Positions 1 to 8,015 are shown, counted from the stretch's first letter. The stretch: 17,722 nucleotides of DNA from Clostridiaceae bacterium (GCA_016292455.1 JAEDIL010000029.1:1-17722); one strand, 5' to 3'. Notes: generated by a model from the letters alone, not told the origin. Program-made: numbers and translations.

Positions 1-3
1 AAG

Positions 4-36
4 GGGACTGTTCTGAAAACAAATCAGAACAGTCCC
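4..36 (-). terminator. Hairpin at the end of the gltX operon
   Basis: A perfect 13-bp inverted repeat (GGGACTGTTCTGA with TCAGAACAGTCCC, loop of 7) lies 18 bases past the stop codon of the secreted hydrolase gene. Its position fits a factor-independent terminator for the minus-strand operon. The U-tract that would complete it would fall at or beyond the window edge and cannot be seen. Confidence 0.7.
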
Positions 37-54
37 TGAATCTTTATTGAGTTT

Positions 55-1680
55 TTACACGCCGAGCTTTGAGAAAAACGAAAAGAAAAAGTTCGTTGCG
101 GTATAAAGCAGCTTCCAGATTGATGTTTTTTCGTCTTTCGGTTCTTCAACTTTATCGTAGAACAGATAGTTTCCGTTTTCATCATAGTTCAAGATGTGCT
201 TTCCGTTATACGAAAGCTCGCTTGAAGCAACCCGGTCTCTGGGATCGGTGAACTGAGTATAGCCGGGATACGAATAAATATCGGTTATAGCATCGTCCAT
301 AATAAGCTCACTGGTAAAGTCCTTGACGTCCTCTCTGCTGTTCATACTCATGTGGGAAACGCCCTTGAAATACCATGTGTTTTCCGGAAACTGACCTGTT
401 GAAGCATCAAGCTTGTTGTCCGGTGAAATGTGGTTGTGCGCCGGATTGCTGCAATAAGTATGCGGTGAAACATAGTTTTCACCGAGAGTTTTTCCGAAAG
501 GTGCACTTGTTGTTCCGAGTGCCGGAGACGACGGTGAAAGAAGATCGTCTGCGTCGTCCTCATAGCAGCCGAAAAGCGGCGCCATGAAGTAGCCTACGTC
601 ATAGCTTGCAACAATATGAACATAGACGCCGCTTTCCATGAGCGAACGTAAAGTTGCCGGCAAGGCCTTTCTTGCCGCATCATAGGCGTCTGCTTCGGCT
701 CTGACGGCGCTGAACCTCTTATCGGAAAGCCAGATGTCCTTTGCCTTTTCATAGCTTTCAGCCGGACAAAGCGCCCACATCATTGTGCTTTTCTGAACAA
801 GCATTTCTCTCGCTGCGTCAAGCGCCGCGTGAAGAACTTCCTGCTGCGCTTTTGAGGAAAGTGCAAAACGCAGCGCAAGGCTCACCTGATATGCGGTGTC
901 GCCGTCAAGAAGATACGGCAGAATTTCTCTGTGAAGCCTTTCAATGTCATAAATGCGTACATTGTCAAGCATAACGTCTCCGACAATCTGCGAACCGTCA
1001 AAGGCAGGAATCATATTGACAATTTTCTTGATGTACTTGTAGTCTTCCGGATAGGAAGCAAGGTACTGAATAAGAATTGTTCCGCCCTGGCTTATCGGAA
1101 CAATATTGACCTTTGAAGCTCCTGTCTGGGCAAGGACAACGTTGTGGAGATATTCATGAAGTCCGTCTGCGGCGGCTTTGATGCTGCCGAACGAATCATA
1201 GGTATAGTAATATCTCACATCGTCATAGCTCCAAAGACCGTCAAGCGAAACATGGGAATATACTATTGACTTCTCCTCATAGGAAAGCTCTGAATAGGGC
1301 TTGTCAAAACGGCGGACAACCTTGTTGTAAACCGGAGAACCGTCGTCATTGAGGGCGAAGGGTTTAAAAATGTCTCTCATAACGCTCTGTGCTTTCTTTG
1401 AAAGTCCGGCGTCGGTGCGCGTAATTGCAGAAGAGGCAAGCGAAGGCGCAAGACTGCTGACGATTTTCTTTACATCGAGTCCGGGCAGTTCAAAGCTGCT
1501 GATGTCTCCAAGATATTCGCCGTTTTCGTCATATACCCTGGTTTCGCTCTGACCGAAGCCGGGAATAAGAATGACCGGCGTTTTTGAGCTTTCGTGCGCC
1601 GCAAAGGAAAAAGCAGTGAACGAAAGAACAAGAACAAGCGAAAGGGCAAGCGAAAGCAATGCTTTTAACGATTTTTTCAT
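55..1680 (-). CDS. Secreted alpha/beta hydrolase (lipase/acyltransferase-like)
   Basis: A 541-residue protein with a clear signal peptide: KK at residues 2-3, a hydrophobic core at about 5-26 and likely cleavage near FSFAA-H. It should act outside the membrane. An alpha/beta-hydrolase fold is indicated by VILIPGFG (36-43), which fits the oxyanion strand and turn. It is also indicated by VNIVPISQGG (191-200), which fits the nucleophile elbow with Ser197, by a candidate Asp in ASYDVGYF, and by a candidate catalytic His in GVSHMSM near residue 445. The elbow reads P-I-S-Q-G, so the usual first glycine of GxSxG is missing. The C-terminus ends in an aromatic, hydrophobic stretch (IWKLLYTATNFFFSFF) that might touch the membrane. 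The ATG follows GAGGAG at good spacing and lies 29 bases after the preceding membrane-protein gene, so it is probably the last gene of the gltX operon. The closest families by memory are PGAP1/LCAT-like lipases; the substrate is unknown. Confidence 0.75.
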   Translation of the reverse strand: MKKSLKALLSLALSLVLVLSFTAFSFAAHESSKTPVILIPGFGQSETRVYDENGEYLGDISSFELPGLDVKKIVSSLAPSLASSAITRTDAGLSKKAQSVMRDIFKPFALNDDGSPVYNKVVRRFDKPYSELSYEEKSIVYSHVSLDGLWSYDDVRYYYTYDSFGSIKAAADGLHEYLHNVVLAQTGASKVNIVPISQGGTILIQYLASYPEDYKYIKKIVNMIPAFDGSQIVGDVMLDNVRIYDIERLHREILPYLLDGDTAYQVSLALRFALSSKAQQEVLHAALDAAREMLVQKSTMMWALCPAESYEKAKDIWLSDKRFSAVRAEADAYDAARKALPATLRSLMESGVYVHIVASYDVGYFMAPLFGCYEDDADDLLSPSSPALGTTSAPFGKTLGENYVSPHTYCSNPAHNHISPDNKLDASTGQFPENTWYFKGVSHMSMNSREDVKDFTSELIMDDAITDIYSYPGYTQFTDPRDRVASSELSYNGKHILNYDENGNYLFYDKVEEPKDEKTSIWKLLYTATNFFFSFFSKLGV

Positions 1681-1709
1681 AGTATTCTCTCCTCTTTTAA
1701 TGCAGAAGC

Positions 1710-2414
1710 TTATTTCTTTCTTACGAGCGATTTAATACTTCTGACGGGCTTTTTGCGCTTATAGGTTTTTTCATGAACAATCGGTGTTTTGATTACCATA
1801 TTTGCGGCAACGGTCCACATAATGATAACCAGCATAATTCCGAACATTGCATAGAAGCCTGCCGAAAGGCTCGCTTCCGTAATCGTGAGCACTGCCGTTG
1901 CAAGAGTGGCAAGAGCGCTGCTTGCAAAGAGGGAAACCAGGTCGGTCAGGTTGACATCGCCGTTCATGATCTTTTCAAAGGCAGAGTTTGAAACAAGAAT
2001 GCAGACAAACGAAAGAACAAGACCGCAGGCGCAGAGAATAATTTCGGTCGTGCGCTTTTTCTTTGAGTCTGAAAGTGCGCCGATTACACCGACTGCAATC
2101 ATAACGGCGAAAACAAGAACAAGAAGAACAATAAAGGTGTAAAGCTCAGGCAATATTGCCGAAGCAACCTCTGTCAGTCCCTTTGCGTCCTCGCCTGCCT
2201 TTGAGGTGTCGGCCTGGGGTATCATCTTGAAAATGTCAAAAAGCGAGTACTCATAAATTGTGGAACGTCCGAACAACCCGGAAACTGCCGAAATCACCGA
2301 GTTGACCTGAGAGTCGCTGTTGCCGACAGTGAAGGAAAACATTTTGAGAAAAATTCCCATCACAATGGCTCCGACAGCAAGAATGGGGGTAACGATTCTG
2401 TAAGCAATTTTCAT
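1710..2414 (-). CDS. Four-helix membrane protein of unknown function
   Basis: I do not recognise this 234-residue protein. It shows four hydrophobic segments at about 4-27, 91-114, 123-142 and 184-207. A polar loop of about 60 residues lies between the first two, and the tail is strongly basic (YKRKKPVRSIKSLVRKK), presumably cytoplasmic. A longer frame extends upstream to 2519 into glnS. The ATG at 2414 is preferred because AAAGGAAG precedes it and the translation becomes hydrophobic at once. It begins 34 bases after the glnS stop and ends 29 bases before the secreted hydrolase start, with no terminator on either side. It is therefore co-transcribed with both, and pairing with a secreted enzyme hints at an envelope role. 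That role is an inference from position only. Confidence 0.75.
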   Translation of the reverse strand: MKIAYRIVTPILAVGAIVMGIFLKMFSFTVGNSDSQVNSVISAVSGLFGRSTIYEYSLFDIFKMIPQADTSKAGEDAKGLTEVASAILPELYTFIVLLVLVFAVMIAVGVIGALSDSKKKRTTEIILCACGLVLSFVCILVSNSAFEKIMNGDVNLTDLVSLFASSALATLATAVLTITEASLSAGFYAMFGIMLVIIMWTVAANMVIKTPIVHEKTYKRKKPVRSIKSLVRKK

Positions 2415-2448
2415 CGTGCTTTCTTCCTTTCGATATTTTTTAATCCGC

Positions 2449-4101
2449 TTATTTCCATGATGAATTGAGAGCAACAGTGCGGTTGAAAACAATGTTTTCC
2501 CCGGTTGACTTCGTGTCAACGCAGAAATAGCCCTGTCTCATAAACTGGAAAGTATCGCCGGGTTTAAGGTCCTTGATTCCGCCTTCGAGACGGCAGCCTT
2601 TGAGAACAACGAGCGAATCGGGATTGAGGTTATCCTTGAAGCTGCCCTTTGATTCGTCCGAGGGATTCTCGGCGTTGAAAAGGCGGTCATAAAGCCTTGC
2701 TTCAAATTCGGTGCTGTGGTCGCTGACCCAGTGGAGGGTGCCCTTGACTTTTCTTCCGTCCGGAGAATTTCCGCCCTTGCTCGCCGGGTCATAGGTGCAG
2801 TGAACGCAGGTGACTTCGCCGTTTTCGTCCGTGTCATAGCCAACGCACCTGACGAAATATGCGCCTCTGAGTCTGACCTCATTGCCGGGGAAGAGACGGA
2901 AATACTTTTTCGGCGGTTCAACCATGAAATCCTCTTTTTCAACAAAGATTTCTCTTGTGAAAACGGTTTTTCTTGTTCCCATTTCGGGTCTGTCCTGATT
3001 GACGGGAAGCTCAATTTCTTCCTGCTGTCCCTCGGGGTAGTTATCAATTACAACTCTGAGCGGACGGAGAACAGCCATTGCTCTGGGGGCATTTTTGTTG
3101 AGGTCATCGCGTACGCACGCTTCAAGCAGACCGAAGTCAACAACGGAATATGCTTTTGAAACGCCGACACGGCTGATGAAATCGCGGATAGCGGCGGGCG
3201 TATAGCCGCGTCTTCTCATTCCGCAGATGGTTGCCATTCTCGGGTCGTCCCAGCCGTCAACAATACCCTCTCTGACAAGTTGAAGGCATTTGCGTTTGCT
3301 TGTCAGGCAATAGTTGAGGTTAAGACGGGCAAATTCAATCTGCCTTGACGGCTGCGGAAGTTCAAGCTCACGCAAGAACCAGTCATAAAGCGGACGGTGG
3401 TTTTCAAATTCGAGTGAGCAGAGCGAATGGGTAACGCCCTCCCTGGTATCCGAAAGCGGATGCGCAAAGTCATAAAGCGGATATACGCACCACTTGTCGC
3501 CGGTCTGATGATGAGTGACATGTGCAATTCTGTAAATAACGGGGTCACGCATGTTCATATTGGGTGACGCCATGTCGATTTTTGCGCGCAGAACTCTTGC
3601 TCCGTCGGGGAATTCGCCGGCGGTCATGCGGTTGAAAAGGTCAAGGTTTTCTTCAACCGAACGGTTGCGGTAGGGACTTTCCTTGCCCGGCTCAGTGAGA
3701 GTACCTCTTGAAGCGCTGATTTCTTCTGCTGAAAGGTCGCAGACATAAGCCTTGCCGCGCTTGATAAGCTCAATTGCACATTCGTGAATGAAATCAAAAT
3801 AGCTTGAAGCATAAAGCACTTCATTCCACTGATAGCCAAGCCACTTGATGTCCTCCATAATAGATTCAACGTATTCGGTGTCCTCTTTGGAGGGGTTTGT
3901 GTCGTCAAGACGAAGGTTGCATATTCCGCCGTATTTCTTTGCGGTGGTAAAGTTAATCTGAATTGCCTTTGCGTGACCGATGTGGAGGTATCCGTTGGGT
4001 TCGGGCGGAAAGCGGGTCTGAACGTGGTCGTAGACGCCGTTTTCAAGATCCTCATCAATAAAATCATGAATAAAGTTTGATGTTGAGGTATAGTCTTCCA
4101 T
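2449..4101 (-). CDS. glnS: Glutaminyl-tRNA synthetase (GlnRS)
   Basis: Class I aminoacyl-tRNA synthetase that charges tRNA-Gln directly with glutamine in the cytoplasm. At 550 residues it has the usual length of bacterial GlnRS. The ATP-binding signature PEPNGYLHIGHAKA has HIGH at 40-43. The second signature is LTSKR at 266-270, where E. coli has MSK, so Met is replaced by Thr. GWDDPRM and the following MRRRGYTPAAIRDF are typical of GlnRS rather than GluRS. The C-terminal half (from about 335) is the two beta-barrel anticodon-binding region, including GNEVRLRGAYFV. The start is ATG after AAAGGAC. It follows gltX after 23 bases, so the two enzymes for Glu and Gln charging are one operon. GlnRS in Clostridia is known to be patchy and often acquired by transfer; many relatives use GatCAB amidation instead. 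Confidence 0.96.
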   Translation of the reverse strand: MEDYTSTSNFIHDFIDEDLENGVYDHVQTRFPPEPNGYLHIGHAKAIQINFTTAKKYGGICNLRLDDTNPSKEDTEYVESIMEDIKWLGYQWNEVLYASSYFDFIHECAIELIKRGKAYVCDLSAEEISASRGTLTEPGKESPYRNRSVEENLDLFNRMTAGEFPDGARVLRAKIDMASPNMNMRDPVIYRIAHVTHHQTGDKWCVYPLYDFAHPLSDTREGVTHSLCSLEFENHRPLYDWFLRELELPQPSRQIEFARLNLNYCLTSKRKCLQLVREGIVDGWDDPRMATICGMRRRGYTPAAIRDFISRVGVSKAYSVVDFGLLEACVRDDLNKNAPRAMAVLRPLRVVIDNYPEGQQEEIELPVNQDRPEMGTRKTVFTREIFVEKEDFMVEPPKKYFRLFPGNEVRLRGAYFVRCVGYDTDENGEVTCVHCTYDPASKGGNSPDGRKVKGTLHWVSDHSTEFEARLYDRLFNAENPSDESKGSFKDNLNPDSLVVLKGCRLEGGIKDLKPGDTFQFMRQGYFCVDTKSTGENIVFNRTVALNSSWK

Positions 4102-4124
4102 GTATATTGTCCTTTCGTCAGCGG

Positions 4125-5783
4125 TCAGAGAGAAGCGATCGCGTCATTGAGTCTTTTGATTACCCTTTCCTTTCCGAGAACGGTCATGATTGAGAAAAGG
4201 TCAGGCGTGTTTCTTCTTCCGGTAACGGCAACGCGGATTACGGTTGAAACATCTCCGACATGACCGAGGAATTGTTCCGGATTCTTTTTATATTCCTTGA
4301 CATTCGGTGAAAAGCCGAGCGGTCCGCAAAGAGTCTTTATGCTCTCAAACCATTCGCTGTTGTCGGCAGCCTGCTCATAGGAGGCGGCATAAGCGGAAAG
4401 GATTTTCGCAGCGTTTTCCTTTGAAACATTTTCAGGAAGCTCAGAAAGATCGGTTTCAAACTCCTCGTCAAAGAAATAGGAAACGTAAGCGCCGATTTCG
4501 CAGAATTTTGCAATATCCTTCCTCGGCTTCGGCGTGCCTCTGTCAATTGAAAGAACGGCTTCAGAATATGCCGTATCTCTTGAAAGAAGAGCATAAAGCT
4601 TTTCGTCATATTCCTTTGACCATTCAAGCGCATAATCAAGAACCTTTTTCGCGCTCATTTTTGAAATGACATTCTTGCTGACGTCTGTGAGCTTTGTCAG
4701 GTCAAACAATGCGCCGGAAACACTCATCTTTTTTAGGTTGAACGGGAACTCGGAAAGCTCTGCGTCCGGGTTCGCCCTTCTCCAATCCTCAAAGTTTGAG
4801 TTTGCAAGGGTGAGAAGATATTCAAGCACACTCTCCTTCGGGAAACCCTCCTCGGCATAATATGTAACAGCCGCTTCGGGGTCCTTGCGCTTTGAAAGCT
4901 TACGCTTCGAGCCGTTCTCTTCTTTCATAATGGGCGAAATGTGAGCGTACTTGGGCGCTTTGAAGCCGCAGACGGAGAAAAGCTGAATATGAGTCGGAAC
5001 GGAGGAAATCCATTCGTCTCCGCGTGTGACGTGCGTGGTGCGCATGAAGTGATCATCCACCGCGTGAGCAAAATGATAAGTGGGAATTGAGTCCGTTTTG
5101 AGAAGAACGATGTCCTGAATGTTTTCCGGCATTTCAATTTTGCCTTTGACAAGGTCAACAAAGGTAATTCTTTTGTCCTCACTTCCGGGTGAGCGCAGGC
5201 GGAGAGTATAAGGTCTGCCCTCTTCAACAAGCTTTTTCTGCTCTTCAAAGGAAAGGCTGCGGCACTTCGCCCATTTTCCGAAGTAGCCTTTGATCAGGGC
5301 ACCCTCCTTTTCCTGTTGTTCGCGAAGAGCGGAAAGCTCCTCCTCCGAGCAGAAGCACGGATATGCCAGACCTTTTTCAACAAGCGATTTTGCAATAACA
5401 TGATATATACCGGCGCGCTTGCTCTGAGTATAGGGACCATATTCACCCTTCTCGGTTCCGAATCCGGTCACGCCCTCATCGGGTGTTACGCCGAAGGCTT
5501 TAAGACCCTTGATTATTTCGGAAACGCCGTCCTCAATTTCGCGCTTCTTGTCGGTATCCTCAATTCTGAGCATGAAAACACCGCCGGTCATCTGAGCGGT
5601 GAGCTTTGAAACAAGAGCGGCAAAAAGTCCGCCGATATGAAGAAAGCCTGTGGGACTTGGCGCAAAGCGTGTTACCCTTGCTCCCTCCTGCAAATTACGA
5701 GCCGGAAAAAGCGTTTCAAGATCCTCCGGCGTCTGAGTAACATTCGGAAAAAGAAGCTCCGCAAGAGCCTTGTTCTCATCCAA
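4125..5783 (-). CDS. gltX: Glutamyl-tRNA synthetase (GluRS), long clostridial form
   Basis: Class I synthetase that ligates glutamate to tRNA-Glu. From the TTG start chosen here the protein is 552 residues, longer than the common 470-490. It matches the clostridial form I recall, with about 35 extra residues before the catalytic core (LLFPNVTQTP...ARNLQEG). HIGH appears as HIGG at 49-52 in FAPSPTGFLHIGGLF, and KMSKS appears as KLSKR at 295-299. The start is not the upstream ATG at 5816. The sequence AAAGGGGG (5791-5798) sits about 8 bases before TTG at 5783, whereas the ATG overlaps the -10 region and the likely transcription start. It is the first gene of an operon with glnS, a membrane protein and a secreted hydrolase. 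Confidence 0.95.
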   Translation of the reverse strand: MDENKALAELLFPNVTQTPEDLETLFPARNLQEGARVTRFAPSPTGFLHIGGLFAALVSKLTAQMTGGVFMLRIEDTDKKREIEDGVSEIIKGLKAFGVTPDEGVTGFGTEKGEYGPYTQSKRAGIYHVIAKSLVEKGLAYPCFCSEEELSALREQQEKEGALIKGYFGKWAKCRSLSFEEQKKLVEEGRPYTLRLRSPGSEDKRITFVDLVKGKIEMPENIQDIVLLKTDSIPTYHFAHAVDDHFMRTTHVTRGDEWISSVPTHIQLFSVCGFKAPKYAHISPIMKEENGSKRKLSKRKDPEAAVTYYAEEGFPKESVLEYLLTLANSNFEDWRRANPDAELSEFPFNLKKMSVSGALFDLTKLTDVSKNVISKMSAKKVLDYALEWSKEYDEKLYALLSRDTAYSEAVLSIDRGTPKPRKDIAKFCEIGAYVSYFFDEEFETDLSELPENVSKENAAKILSAYAASYEQAADNSEWFESIKTLCGPLGFSPNVKEYKKNPEQFLGHVGDVSTVIRVAVTGRRNTPDLFSIMTVLGKERVIKRLNDAIASL

Positions 5784-5798
5784 AGGATTTTCCCCCTT
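5784..5798 (-). promoter_or_regulatory. Ribosome binding site deciding a UUG start for gltX
   Basis: On the minus strand AAAGGGGG is followed 8 bases later by TTG GAT GAG AAC. The in-frame ATG 33 bases upstream has no Shine-Dalgarno sequence. It falls on the predicted transcription start, so UUG is the credible initiator. Confidence 0.75.
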
Positions 5799-5819
5799 TG
5801 TAAAAAAATAATTCATTAT

Positions 5820-5848
5820 ATTATCGCAGATTTTACTCGAAATAGCAA
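5820..5848 (-). promoter_or_regulatory. Promoter of the gltX-glnS operon
   Basis: On the minus strand TTGCTA (5848-5843), a 17-base spacer and GATAAT (5825-5820) match a sigma-A promoter. A TG one base before the -10 makes it an extended -10 element. A second overlapping TATAAT occurs at 5820-5815. Initiation would be near 5813, giving a leader of about 30 bases. Confidence 0.65.
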
Positions 5849-5901
5849 TAGTCTGGGCTTAATTTCCTTTTGTTTTTTGCGCTCTTGCACATTCATTGCC
5901 G

Positions 5902-5954
5902 ACAAAAGAAAAAGTGCCCGCAAAAAGGGAGAAGCCACCCTTGTTCCGAGCACT
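5902..5954 (-). terminator. Terminator after the anchored alpha/beta hydrolase
   Basis: On the minus strand AGTGCTCG pairs with CGGGCACT (one G-U pair). An inner AAGGG/CCCTT stem lies between them, and TTTTTCTTTT follows directly. It lies upstream of the gltX promoter, so it ends the preceding transcript rather than controlling gltX. Confidence 0.7.
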
Positions 5955-6006
5955 GATAAGGAATTATTTATTTCTCGTGCAAAAATTCCTCGTATTATGA
6001 CGAATT

Positions 6007-6846
6007 TCAGGAAAGAGAGTCGGCAAAGCCTTTTACAAGAGCATACGCCTGCTTTCCGTCATGCATTATGTAGGACGAATGGTTGCCGCTTTTGATAATT
6101 GCAATCTGACTGCCCGGAGTGTTCTCATGGAGGAAAACGGAGTCCGAAAGCCACATGATGTCGTCCTCACCGGCAACAATGATTGTCGGGCAGATGATTT
6201 TTGAAAGCTTTTCTTCGGTAATCTGCGGCTGTTCGAGCATCATATCGTTGAGCTTGTCATGACCTTTGAGGTTGAGAAGCCTAACGTAAATTGTGAACTT
6301 CGGCTTGAAGGTTGACGGGTTTGAGTTTGCGCCGCAGGAAACAAGACCGCCGAGCAAATCCGGATAGGTATAGGCGGTAACAAGGCCGACAATTGCGCCG
6401 TCGCTGTGACCTACAAGCAGGGGCTTTTCAATTTTCAGCTTTTCGCAGAACTCCTTGACGTCCTTTGCCATAAGCTCATAGGAAATCACTCCGGGGTCGC
6501 TGCTTTCTCCGTGGCAGCGGCTGTCAATTGAGTAAACAGTGTAATCGTTGGCGAGGTAGCGCGCGGTTTCGTCAAGGTCCTTGTGACTGCGTGCGTTGCC
6601 GTGAATGAGAACAAGAGGCTTTTCGCCGTTGCCGTAGACGGCGTAATGCATTTTTACCTCGCTGAGCTGAATGTCCTTTTCCTCGGGGTCGGCTGCGACT
6701 GCCTGCGGAACAGATGAAGTGTCAAGCGTGATGAGATTATGCTTTTTTGACTGAATACGTACGGCTGCCGTCCATGCGCCGAAGCCCACCGCCGCGGCAA
6801 CGACAATTGAGCCGATTGCAATCAATGCCTTTTTCCCTTTTTTCAT
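6007..6846 (-). CDS. Membrane-anchored alpha/beta hydrolase
   Basis: A 279-residue protein beginning with a basic stretch (MKKGKK) and one hydrophobic segment at about 7-29. It should be anchored with the enzyme outside the cell, or less likely exported after cleavage. The fold is clear: LVLIHGNARSH (HG at 82-83, oxyanion), DSRCHGESS, and the nucleophile elbow LLVGHSDGA with Ser148. The acid is within AGEDD (Asp228 or Asp229), and NHSSY carries the catalytic His256. This resembles the AB hydrolase-1 superfamily (esterases, lipases, peptidases); the substrate cannot be told. A longer frame begins at 6891. The ATG at 6846 is chosen because AAAGGAGG precedes it and the signal-like sequence starts there. 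It appears to be monocistronic, with its own promoter near 6967-6996 and a terminator at 5902-5954. Confidence 0.85.
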   Translation of the reverse strand: MKKGKKALIAIGSIVVAAAVGFGAWTAAVRIQSKKHNLITLDTSSVPQAVAADPEEKDIQLSEVKMHYAVYGNGEKPLVLIHGNARSHKDLDETARYLANDYTVYSIDSRCHGESSDPGVISYELMAKDVKEFCEKLKIEKPLLVGHSDGAIVGLVTAYTYPDLLGGLVSCGANSNPSTFKPKFTIYVRLLNLKGHDKLNDMMLEQPQITEEKLSKIICPTIIVAGEDDIMWLSDSVFLHENTPGSQIAIIKSGNHSSYIMHDGKQAYALVKGFADSLS

Positions 6847-6966
6847 GCGAATTTTTCCTCCTTTGTGTATACAGTCTGCGTTGTCCGTCATTTCTTATGT
6901 ATTTCGGTTATCTGCGCAACAGACAGCAAGGTCAGACCGAAACAGAACCGACGGCAGACTACAACT

Positions 6967-6996
6967 ATCTTACCTGCGCACCTCGGCCTTTGTCAA
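6967..6996 (-). promoter_or_regulatory. Promoter of the anchored alpha/beta hydrolase
   Basis: On the minus strand a perfect TTGACA (6996-6991) is followed after 18 bases by TAAGAT (6972-6967, 4 of 6 matches). It gives a leader of about 115 bases before the ATG at 6846. A short palindrome AACAG-TT-CTGTT lies just upstream at 7009-7020, overlapping the stop of the preceding gene, and could be an operator. Confidence 0.55.
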
Positions 6997-7018
6997 GAGC
7001 GAAGTGATAACAGTTCTG

Positions 7019-7810
7019 TTACAAACATCTTTTTGCCGTTTCCGTCAGGTAATCAACGCATTTTCTGATGTGCTTCTCATCCGTAAAATCGCGGCGGTAA
7101 AGCTCAACCATGTATGCGCCGTCATATCCGAGCGAATTCATCAGCGAAAAGAAGCGGGAAAAATCGAAATTTCCCTTTCCGTCAGGCGCAGCGCATTTTT
7201 CGCCCTGCCTTTCATCGCTGACATGAACGTGAACAATGCTTTTTCCGAGCGCACAGGCAAATTCAAACGGGTCGACTCCGGCGCGGCGGGCTTGTTTGAG
7301 GTCAAGTGTCATTCTGAAATCACTGCCCAGAAGGCTTTGCAGTCTCAGCATGAACTCAGGCTTTTCACCGGCATAATGCACAACATTTTCGTGCGTAACA
7401 GCAACACCGAAGTGTTTTCCCTCTTCTATGAAAAGCGAAAGCCGCCTCACATATTCTTCGTCGGGAATCACTCTTTCCCCCTTTGCGCCATGGAGAACGA
7501 AATACTTTGCGCCGAGCGTTGCCGCAGCTTCAAAAAAGCGCTTGTAATATTCAAGGCTGTCCTCAAAACGGCGGTAATACTCGCTGAAAAAGTTGAAGCC
7601 CTCCGAAAAGGACATGAACGGGTGAACGGCAACAATTTCCATTCCGTACTCATTACGAAGGCTGCAAAGCTTTTTCAAAAAGTCATTTTCAAGCTCTGAG
7701 GGCGAATTGAAAAAAATTTCCGTTGTTCTGATTCCTGCCTTTGCCAGCCGTTCGAGCGAAAGCTCGGTTTCAAGCGGATAGAAGCATGAGGAGGAAGCGC
7801 CGATGTTCAT
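7019..7810 (-). CDS. Sugar phosphate isomerase/epimerase-like TIM barrel protein
   Basis: A 263-residue protein of the xylose-isomerase-like TIM barrel superfamily (AP endonuclease 2 / IolE / Hyi type). The metal-site residues occur at the expected strand ends: VTHENV (Glu141), MTLDLKQ (Asp169), VHVHVSD (His195) and YMVELY (Glu235). His63 in VAVHPF and His107 in FVLHGAKG are further site residues. It should bind a divalent metal and isomerise or epimerise a sugar or sugar-derived keto compound, but the family is too broad to name a substrate. The ATG at 7810 follows GAGG. Neighbours on both sides appear to be separate transcripts, so context does not help. There is no signal peptide, so it is cytoplasmic. 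Endonuclease IV is less likely because the protein is short and lacks the full set of nine metal ligands that I could trace. Confidence 0.8.
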   Translation of the reverse strand: MNIGASSSCFYPLETELSLERLAKAGIRTTEIFFNSPSELENDFLKKLCSLRNEYGMEIVAVHPFMSFSEGFNFFSEYYRRFEDSLEYYKRFFEAAATLGAKYFVLHGAKGERVIPDEEYVRRLSLFIEEGKHFGVAVTHENVVHYAGEKPEFMLRLQSLLGSDFRMTLDLKQARRAGVDPFEFACALGKSIVHVHVSDERQGEKCAAPDGKGNFDFSRFFSLMNSLGYDGAYMVELYRRDFTDEKHIRKCVDYLTETAKRCL

Positions 7811-7925
7811 TCAAAAAACCTCGTTTCTTTGTTTCGGATACACAATAAATATATCACAAAAATCGCTCGGTTTGTTCCAAAAATCAAAAATCATAAAAGA
7901 AAACCACCGCAAGTGCCATGTCTTC

Positions 7926-7953
7926 AAAACGGCAACAGTCCGCCGTCTGTTTT
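7926..7953. terminator. Hairpin flanked by A and T runs
   Basis: AAAACGGC and GCCGT...GTTTT form a stem around an 8-base loop, with A/T tails on both sides. It could be a weak bidirectional terminator downstream of the acetyltransferase gene. An alternative pairing (AACAG with CTGTT) competes, so the structure is uncertain. Confidence 0.3.
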
Positions 7954-7967
7954 AATCATAAATTTCA

Positions 7968-8005
7968 ACCGGCAGGGTCAGAGCCATGCTCCAACCTTTA
8001 CCGGT
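7968..8005 (-). terminator. Compound hairpin after the acetyltransferase
   Basis: An outer ACCGG/CCGGT stem (7968-7972 with 8001-8005) encloses a 9-bp stem with two G-U pairs (GGTTGGAGC with GCTCTGACC) closed by a three-base loop. It begins 10 bases past the acetyltransferase stop. TTTTTT follows on the plus side and GAAATTT on the minus side. A terminator role is likely but the U-tract on the minus strand is poor. Confidence 0.45.
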
Positions 8006-8015
8006 CATAGTTTTT

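Larger units (their letters stand above)
7811..8015 (-). promoter_or_regulatory. Intergenic region with candidate extended -10 element
   Basis: On the minus strand TGATATATT (7856-7848) is an extended -10 element about 38 bases before the isomerase start. No convincing -35 hexamer is at the right distance. The rest of the gap holds the hairpins listed separately and an A/T-rich stretch. No coding frame with a ribosome binding site was found. Confidence 0.35.

Noticed and set aside
5902..5954. T-box-like sequence upstream of gltX: AAGGGTGGCTTC contains TGGC, which could pair with the GCCA end of tRNA-Glu or tRNA-Gln.
   Set aside because: The conserved ACCGCG part is missing. There is not enough non-coding leader for Stem I and a specifier loop. 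The gltX promoter lies downstream of this hairpin, so it is read as the terminator of the preceding gene.
6845..7699. Plus-strand 284-codon frame opposite the isomerase-like gene.
   Set aside because: It is antisense to a gene with intact metal-site motifs, shows no recognisable protein features and has no ribosome binding site. It is a shadow frame.
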